From contig FR880844.1 of the NCBI GenBank assembly GCA_000434615.1, forward strand, positions 1 through 30,545: a stretch of 30,545 nucleotides of DNA. The letters are read 5' to 3'. The translations under genes and the position numbers were made by a program. The notes under the pieces were generated by a model. It did no database searches. It saw only the letters and a list, made by a program, of their open reading frames with translations, and was not told the origin of the DNA. This DNA comes from Clostridium sp. CAG:510. GTDB lineage: Bacteria > Bacillota > Clostridia > Lachnospirales > Lachnospiraceae. Below, in pieces: positions 27,078 to 30,545 of the stretch (position 1 is the stretch's first letter; every line of letters begins with the position of its first letter).

Positions 27078-28259
27078 ATGGGATTTGATAAGGAAAAGAT
27101 AAAGCAGATAAGAGGATTGCTTATATTTGCGGCGGGACTGGTACTGCTCATTATATACAGCGGCAGTGTGGTAAAGGGCATTGGAATGTGTCTTTCTATT
27201 CTGGCGCCCTTTGCGGCAGGGGGCTGTATTGCGTTTGTACTGAACCTGCCCATGCGGGCAATCGAGAAAAATCTTCCCGGCAGACGGTGGGGGAAAAACA
27301 CCGGAATGCTCAAAAGGGGAATCAGCCTGTTATTGGCATTCCTTTTTGTTGTTACTGTTTTTGTCGTTGTTTTTGTAACTGTGATTCCGAGGCTGCAGGA
27401 AAGCTTTATGATGATCGGAGCCCAGATTCCTGCATTTACGGCAAAAGTGCTTAAGGAACTGGAAGAACTTTTTGCAGGTAATCCGGAAATCCTGTCCCAG
27501 ATAGAAAAATTGCAGATCAAAGAAATAGACTGGATGGAAATAGGAAAGCACATAAGTCAGTTTCTGACGAGCGGCATGGGAAGTGTGCTTTCCTCTGCCT
27601 ATACAATGGCAAGTAATATCATTGGTGGCGTGGTAGACAGCTTTGTTGCCGTTATTTTTGCCATATATATTCTGGCACAGAAGGAAAAATTAGCAGATCA
27701 GGGAAGAAGAATACTGAAAGCCTATCTTTCGCCTTATGCCTGTGATAAGGTGCAGTATGTTCTGAGGCTGCTGGCTTCCAATTTCAGCCACTTCATCGTT
27801 GGACAGTGCACCGAAGCCCTGATTCTAGGTTGTCTGTTTCTGGTATCCATGACCATTTTCCGTTTTCCCTATGCACTGGTAATCAGTGTGCTGATTGCCA
27901 TGACGGCTCTGATTCCCATAGTAGGAGCATTCATCGGCTGTGCTGTGGGAGCATTTCTTATTTTGATGACAGATCCTTTTCAGGCTCTGTGGTTTGTTGT
28001 TTTATTTTTGGTGCTGCAGCAGGTAGAAGGAAATCTGATCTATCCGCATGTGGTGGGAAATTCCGTGGGACTCCCCTCCATCTGGGTCCTGGTAGCAGTG
28101 ACGGTGGGAGGCAGTCTGTTCGGCGTGCCGGGGATGCTTTTCTTTATTCCCCTGACAGCTACAATATACATGCTTTTCCGCGACAGAGTAAACGAACGGC
28201 TCCGGCAACGTAAAAATATGCAAAAAAGTACGAAAAATACAAAAAACATAAAAAATTGA
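27078..28259 (+). CDS. AI-2E family transporter (YdbI/PerM-like)
   Basis: A 393-residue integral membrane protein of the AI-2E/UPF0118 family. Membrane segments include LLIFAAGLVLLIIYSG near the N-terminus, SLLLAFLFVVTVFVVVFVTV, VVDSFVAVIFAIYILAQ and a cluster in the last 150 residues. The C-terminal part has the family pattern QQVEGNLIYPHVVGNSVGL followed by WVLVAVTVGGSLFGVPGM. Members are described as exporters of AI-2, lipid-linked compounds or sodium/proton exchangers; the substrate here is unknown. The tail after the last helix is short and rich in Lys/Asn. The ribosome binding site is weak (AAAGGA, 12 bases away). Confidence 0.87.
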   Translation: MGFDKEKIKQIRGLLIFAAGLVLLIIYSGSVVKGIGMCLSILAPFAAGGCIAFVLNLPMRAIEKNLPGRRWGKNTGMLKRGISLLLAFLFVVTVFVVVFVTVIPRLQESFMMIGAQIPAFTAKVLKELEELFAGNPEILSQIEKLQIKEIDWMEIGKHISQFLTSGMGSVLSSAYTMASNIIGGVVDSFVAVIFAIYILAQKEKLADQGRRILKAYLSPYACDKVQYVLRLLASNFSHFIVGQCTEALILGCLFLVSMTIFRFPYALVISVLIAMTALIPIVGAFIGCAVGAFLILMTDPFQALWFVVLFLVLQQVEGNLIYPHVVGNSVGLPSIWVLVAVTVGGSLFGVPGMLFFIPLTATIYMLFRDRVNERLRQRKNMQKSTKNTKNIKN

Positions 28260-28267
28260 AAAAATTT

Positions 28268-28288
28268 TAAAAAGCACTTGCTTTTTTA
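28268..28288 (+). terminator. Possible weak terminator after the AI-2E family gene
   Basis: AAAAAGC, loop ACTT, GCTTTTTT forms a 7-bp stem with only two G-C pairs, ending in T. It overlaps the -35 of the tRNA promoter, so it may be coincidental. Confidence 0.3.
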
Positions 28289-28306
28289 AAAAAAACAAGA
28301 TATAAT
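28278..28306 (+). promoter_or_regulatory. Promoter for tRNA-Pro
   Basis: TTGCTT (28278-28283), a 17-nt spacer and a perfect TATAAT (28301-28306), ending 13 bases before the tRNA. An inverted repeat CAAGAT / ATCTTG (28296-28301, 28309-28314) surrounds the -10. Confidence 0.82.
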
Positions 28307-28319
28307 ACATCTTGTGCTT

Positions 28320-28394
28320 CGGGGTGTGGCTCAGTTTGGCTAGAGCGCTGTCTTAGGGAGGCAGAGGTCGCGTGTTCGAATCACGTCACTCCGA
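28320..28394 (+). tRNA. tRNA-Pro, anticodon AGG
   Basis: A full cloverleaf can be drawn: acceptor CGGGGTG (28320-28326) with CACTCCG (28387-28393), D stem GCTC/GAGC, anticodon stem CTGTC/GGCAG with loop TTAGGGA, variable loop AGGTC, and T arm GCGTG TTCGAAT CACGT. The anticodon is AGG, read as proline (CCU). C1-G72 and A73 agree with bacterial tRNA-Pro. CCA is not encoded (CTA follows A73). Three stems each hold one G-U pair. All tertiary positions checked (T8, A14, G15-C48, G18-G19, T54-A58) are normal. Confidence 0.9.
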
Positions 28395-28411
28395 CTACTT
28401 AAAAGAAGCAG

Positions 28412-28457
28412 AAAAATCGCATTTTCAAGGGCAATACCTTGAAGGTGCGATTTTTTT
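28412..28457 (+). terminator. Terminator of tRNA-Pro
   Basis: AAAAATCGCA (28412-28421) pairs with TGCGATTTTT (28446-28455), with inner TTCAAGG / CCTTGAA, then T to 28457. It lies 18 bases after the tRNA. Confidence 0.9.
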
Positions 28458-28472
28458 GTGGGATTTAGATTT

Positions 28473-28582
28473 ATGCCGGGTTTATGTAGAATTCATGTTG
28501 GGTTTATTTAGAATTCATGTCGGATTTATTTAGAATTCATGCTGGGTTTATGTATAATCCATGCCGGATTTTTGTGTAGCTG
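28473..28582. repeat. Five tandem copies of a 22-bp repeat
   Basis: Units begin with ATG at 28473, 28495, 28517, 28539 and 28561, exactly 22 bases apart. Each unit has the pattern ATG, two pyrimidines, GG, then TTTAT and GAATTC-like ends; the last copy is the most diverged. There are no spacers between units and no gene is visible. Confidence 0.88.
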
Positions 28583-28632
28583 TAATTTGACTTTTTCTTG
28601 CAGCAGAATTTTGTATGTGACATAATGGAAAA

Positions 28633-28788
28633 GAAGCAAAACACGAAATTTCAGGGAAATGCCTTATGAAAAAGCTGTGGGAGAGAAGCAAAAAACATAG
28701 AATGATAAAAATGCTTTAAAGGAAGAAGAGAAAAAGGAAGCAAAAAGACATGAATTGAAAAAATGCTTTAAATCAAAGGAGATATACC
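28633..28788. repeat. Three degenerate copies of a 52-bp repeat before the Nudix gene
   Basis: GAAGCAAAA begins units at 28633, 28685 and 28737, exactly 52 bases apart. Each unit also holds an AAATGCYTTA segment about 25 bases further on. The third copy runs into the ribosome binding site of the Nudix gene. Between 28583 and 28632 nothing is recognised. Confidence 0.7.
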
Positions 28789-29217
28789 ATGCAGGGATAT
28801 AATTGCATTATGGTTTTTGATAAAGAAGGAGATAAGCTCCTTTTCTGCAAGAGAACCAAGGACCCTTATCTGGGAAAGTATAATCTGGTGGGTGGAAAAA
28901 TCGAACCGGGGGAAAATCATTTTCATGCGGCATACAGGGAATTGCAGGAGGAAACCGGCATAGGTCGTTCGGATATAATCCTGACGCATATGATGGATTT
29001 CACCTATTATAATCAGGACTGTTTTGTGGAGGTGTATGTGGGAACCCTGCGGGGAGATGTGACGTTACGTGAAGAAAAACATCCGTTAGGATTTTTGACA
29101 TTGGCAGAGGAAGACTTTTTTGACCTGGACAAATTTGCAGGCGAGGGCAATATCGGTCATATGGTGGAGCAGGTCCGGCAGTTCGGCTGCGGTCGTGCAG
29201 AGGGAGAAGAAGAATGA
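28789..29217 (+). CDS. Nudix hydrolase
   Basis: A 142-residue hydrolase of nucleoside diphosphate-linked compounds. The Nudix box is perfect: G36-x5-E42-x7-R50-E-L-x-E54-E55-x-G57-I (GGKIEPGENHFHAAYRELQE and on). It resembles MutT/8-oxo-dGTP-type proteins, but the substrate cannot be told from the sequence. AAAGGAG lies 8 bases before the ATG. Its stop overlaps the start of the next gene (ATGA at 29214-29217), so the two are translated as a pair. Confidence 0.92.
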   Translation: MQGYNCIMVFDKEGDKLLFCKRTKDPYLGKYNLVGGKIEPGENHFHAAYRELQEETGIGRSDIILTHMMDFTYYNQDCFVEVYVGTLRGDVTLREEKHPLGFLTLAEEDFFDLDKFAGEGNIGHMVEQVRQFGCGRAEGEEE

Positions 29218-30536
29218 GAGAAGAAAACAGGAAGCAGCAGAAAAACAGGAAGCAGCAGGAAAACAAGAAGCAGCAGGAAAACAAGAAGCTGCAGGAAAAT
29301 AATAAGTGGGAGGAGAAGAAGCCACAGAATAAGAGACAGGCGGAGAACAGTGGTAAGCCGGCAAATGGAAAACGGCCGGAAGAGAAACCGGCGGTGCCCT
29401 GCAAGGTATACAAAAAATGCGGCGGATGCCGCTTCCTGGATGTTTCCTATGAGGAACATCTGAAACACAAGGAAAAGCAGGTAAAGGAGCTCTGCGGAAA
29501 GTTTGGTAGTTTTGACCCCATTATCGGTATGAGCAATCCCTACCATTACCGCCATAAAGTGCATGCAGTGTTTGGTGAGGACAGACGTCACAATATCATT
29601 TCCGGCACCTATGAAGAGAAAACACATAAAATTGTGCAGGTGGACAACTGCCTTTTGGAAAATCCGGATGCCGACAGAATTATTTTAACTATCCGCAAGC
29701 TTTTGAAGTCATTTAAAATAAAGCCTTATAACGAGGACACCGGTTTTGGATTATTCCGGCATGTACTTATCCGATGCGGCAGAAATACGGGAGAAATTCT
29801 GGTTATTCTGGTATTGGCATCTCCCATCTTGCCTTCCAAAAACAACTTTGTAAAGGCGCTCTTAAGGGAACACCCTGAGATTACAACGGTTGTCCTGAAT
29901 GTAAATAACAGAGGAACCAGCATGGTAATGGGGGAAAAGGACTATGTGCTTTACGGAAAGGGTTACATTGAAGATACGCTTTGCGGCAAAACATTCCGCA
30001 TTTCACCGCAATCCTTTTATCAGGTGAATCCGGAGCAGACAGAGGTGCTTTACAATAAAGCTATGGAATATGCGGGACTTACCGGAAAAGAAGTGGTTTT
30101 TGATGCGTACTGCGGAACCGGCACCATCGGACTGATTGCATCGGAACATGCCAAGCAGGTCATCGGAGTAGAGTTAAATAAGGCGGCAGTGGCGGATGCC
30201 AGACTGAATGCGAAGAGAAATGCCGTAAAGAACATCACGTTTTATGAAAAAGATGCCGGGCAGTTTATGGTGCAGATGGCAGAGGAGCGGACAACGGTGG
30301 ATGTGGTCTTCATGGACCCGCCGCGGAGCGGCAGTGATGAAGCATTCTTAAGCTCTTTGGTGAGACTTGCACCGAAGCGGGTGGTTTATGTTTCCTGCAA
30401 CCCGGAAACGCTGGCAAGGGACTTGGAATACTTAAAGAAACACGGCTATAGCATGAAAAAGGGTGTTGCGGTCGACATGTTCCCCTGGACGGGGCACGTC
30501 GAGTGCGTAGTCTTGATGTCAAAAGTACAGAAGTAA
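29214..30536 (+). CDS. rlmD: 23S rRNA (uracil-5-)-methyltransferase, RlmD/RumA family
   Basis: A 440-residue SAM-dependent methyltransferase that makes 5-methyluridine in 23S rRNA; some Firmicute members modify two sites (RlmCD). The [4Fe-4S] cysteines C63-x5-C69-x2-C72 and C146 match the spacing seen in E. coli RumA. SAM motif DAYCGTGTIGL (297-307), DPPRSG (368-373), catalytic C395 in SCNPETLARD and base E430 are all present. The usual N-terminal TRAM domain is missing; in its place is a 60-residue charged tail with four copies of a six-residue R/K-K-Q-Q-x-N repeat (6-29). The start at 29214 overlaps the Nudix stop and has GAGGGAG upstream. Confidence 0.92.
   Translation: MREENRKQQKNRKQQENKKQQENKKLQENNKWEEKKPQNKRQAENSGKPANGKRPEEKPAVPCKVYKKCGGCRFLDVSYEEHLKHKEKQVKELCGKFGSFDPIIGMSNPYHYRHKVHAVFGEDRRHNIISGTYEEKTHKIVQVDNCLLENPDADRIILTIRKLLKSFKIKPYNEDTGFGLFRHVLIRCGRNTGEILVILVLASPILPSKNNFVKALLREHPEITTVVLNVNNRGTSMVMGEKDYVLYGKGYIEDTLCGKTFRISPQSFYQVNPEQTEVLYNKAMEYAGLTGKEVVFDAYCGTGTIGLIASEHAKQVIGVELNKAAVADARLNAKRNAVKNITFYEKDAGQFMVQMAEERTTVDVVFMDPPRSGSDEAFLSSLVRLAPKRVVYVSCNPETLARDLEYLKKHGYSMKKGVAVDMFPWTGHVECVVLMSKVQK
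29229..29300 (+). repeat. Four in-frame copies of an 18-bp repeat in rlmD
   Basis: AGGAAGCAGCAGGAAAAC and close variants occur four times in a row, coding the six-residue unit R/K-K-Q/L-Q-E/K-N at residues 6-29. The middle two copies are the most alike, suggesting recent slippage. Confidence 0.85.
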
Positions 30537-30545
30537 ATACCGATA

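Noticed and set aside
28473..28582. CRISPR array
   Set aside because: Units of 22 bp follow directly without unique spacers, and no cas gene is present.
28773..28791. Vector-like ribosome binding site before the Nudix gene
   Set aside because: AAGGAGATATACCATG equals a common expression-vector site, but the flanks are continuous native sequence with a 52-bp repeat and a normal gene, so it is coincidence and not contamination.

Overview
The window looks like the chromosome of a motile, Gram-positive, obligately fermentative member of the Lachnospiraceae/Clostridia. Supporting signs are the Clostridia-style flagellar proteins, sigma-D type promoters, strong AGGAGG ribosome binding sites, a moderately AT-rich genome with an even more AT-rich island, an Rpn-family nuclease and a tRNA-Pro. 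No phage, IS element, rRNA or CRISPR array is visible.

Layout. (1) 1-693: the 3' part of an Rpn/PD-(D/E)XK nuclease gene cut by the window edge, ending in a large hairpin. (2) 794-5246: late flagellar genes flaG-fliD-fliS-FliT-like and then flagellin; both transcription units have recognisable sigma-D promoters, and the flagellin leader has likely CsrA sites. (3) 5340-15854: an AT-rich surface or flagellin modification island. A GT2-TPR glycosyltransferase runs convergent to flagellin. Divergent from it is a tightly packed plus-strand operon: a TagB/TagF-like phosphotransferase, a nucleotidyltransferase-PLP enzyme fusion, a LicD phosphotransferase with a degenerate second LicD domain, a GNAT acyltransferase, an FkbH-like HAD/acyltransferase, an acyl carrier protein, and a MaoC-SDR fusion. 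(4) 16040-18346: purA with a structured leader, a small membrane protein, and a HAD phosphatase on the minus strand. (5) 18339-23889: a minus-strand LysR regulator, a structured intergenic region with an orphan minus-strand terminator, then a lipoprotein substrate-binding protein, a single-chain permease-ATPase fusion, and a methyl-accepting chemotaxis protein. (6) 23974-30536: housekeeping genes (trigger factor, PepD, AI-2E family permease, tRNA-Pro(AGG), Nudix hydrolase, RlmD-type rRNA methyltransferase), with four unrelated short tandem-repeat arrays between or inside them.

How the parts may work together. The island beside flagellin is the most interesting part. The GT2 would start an O-glycan. 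The nucleotidyltransferase-PLP fusion would make an amine-bearing CDP-activated group, and the TagF-like and LicD enzymes would transfer it through a phosphodiester. This resembles the Clostridioides difficile type A flagellin modification. The FkbH-ACP-MaoC/SDR-GNAT set then suggests that a small acyl group is built on a carrier protein and placed on an amine. Individual domains are assigned from motifs in the sequence; the assembled pathway is inference.
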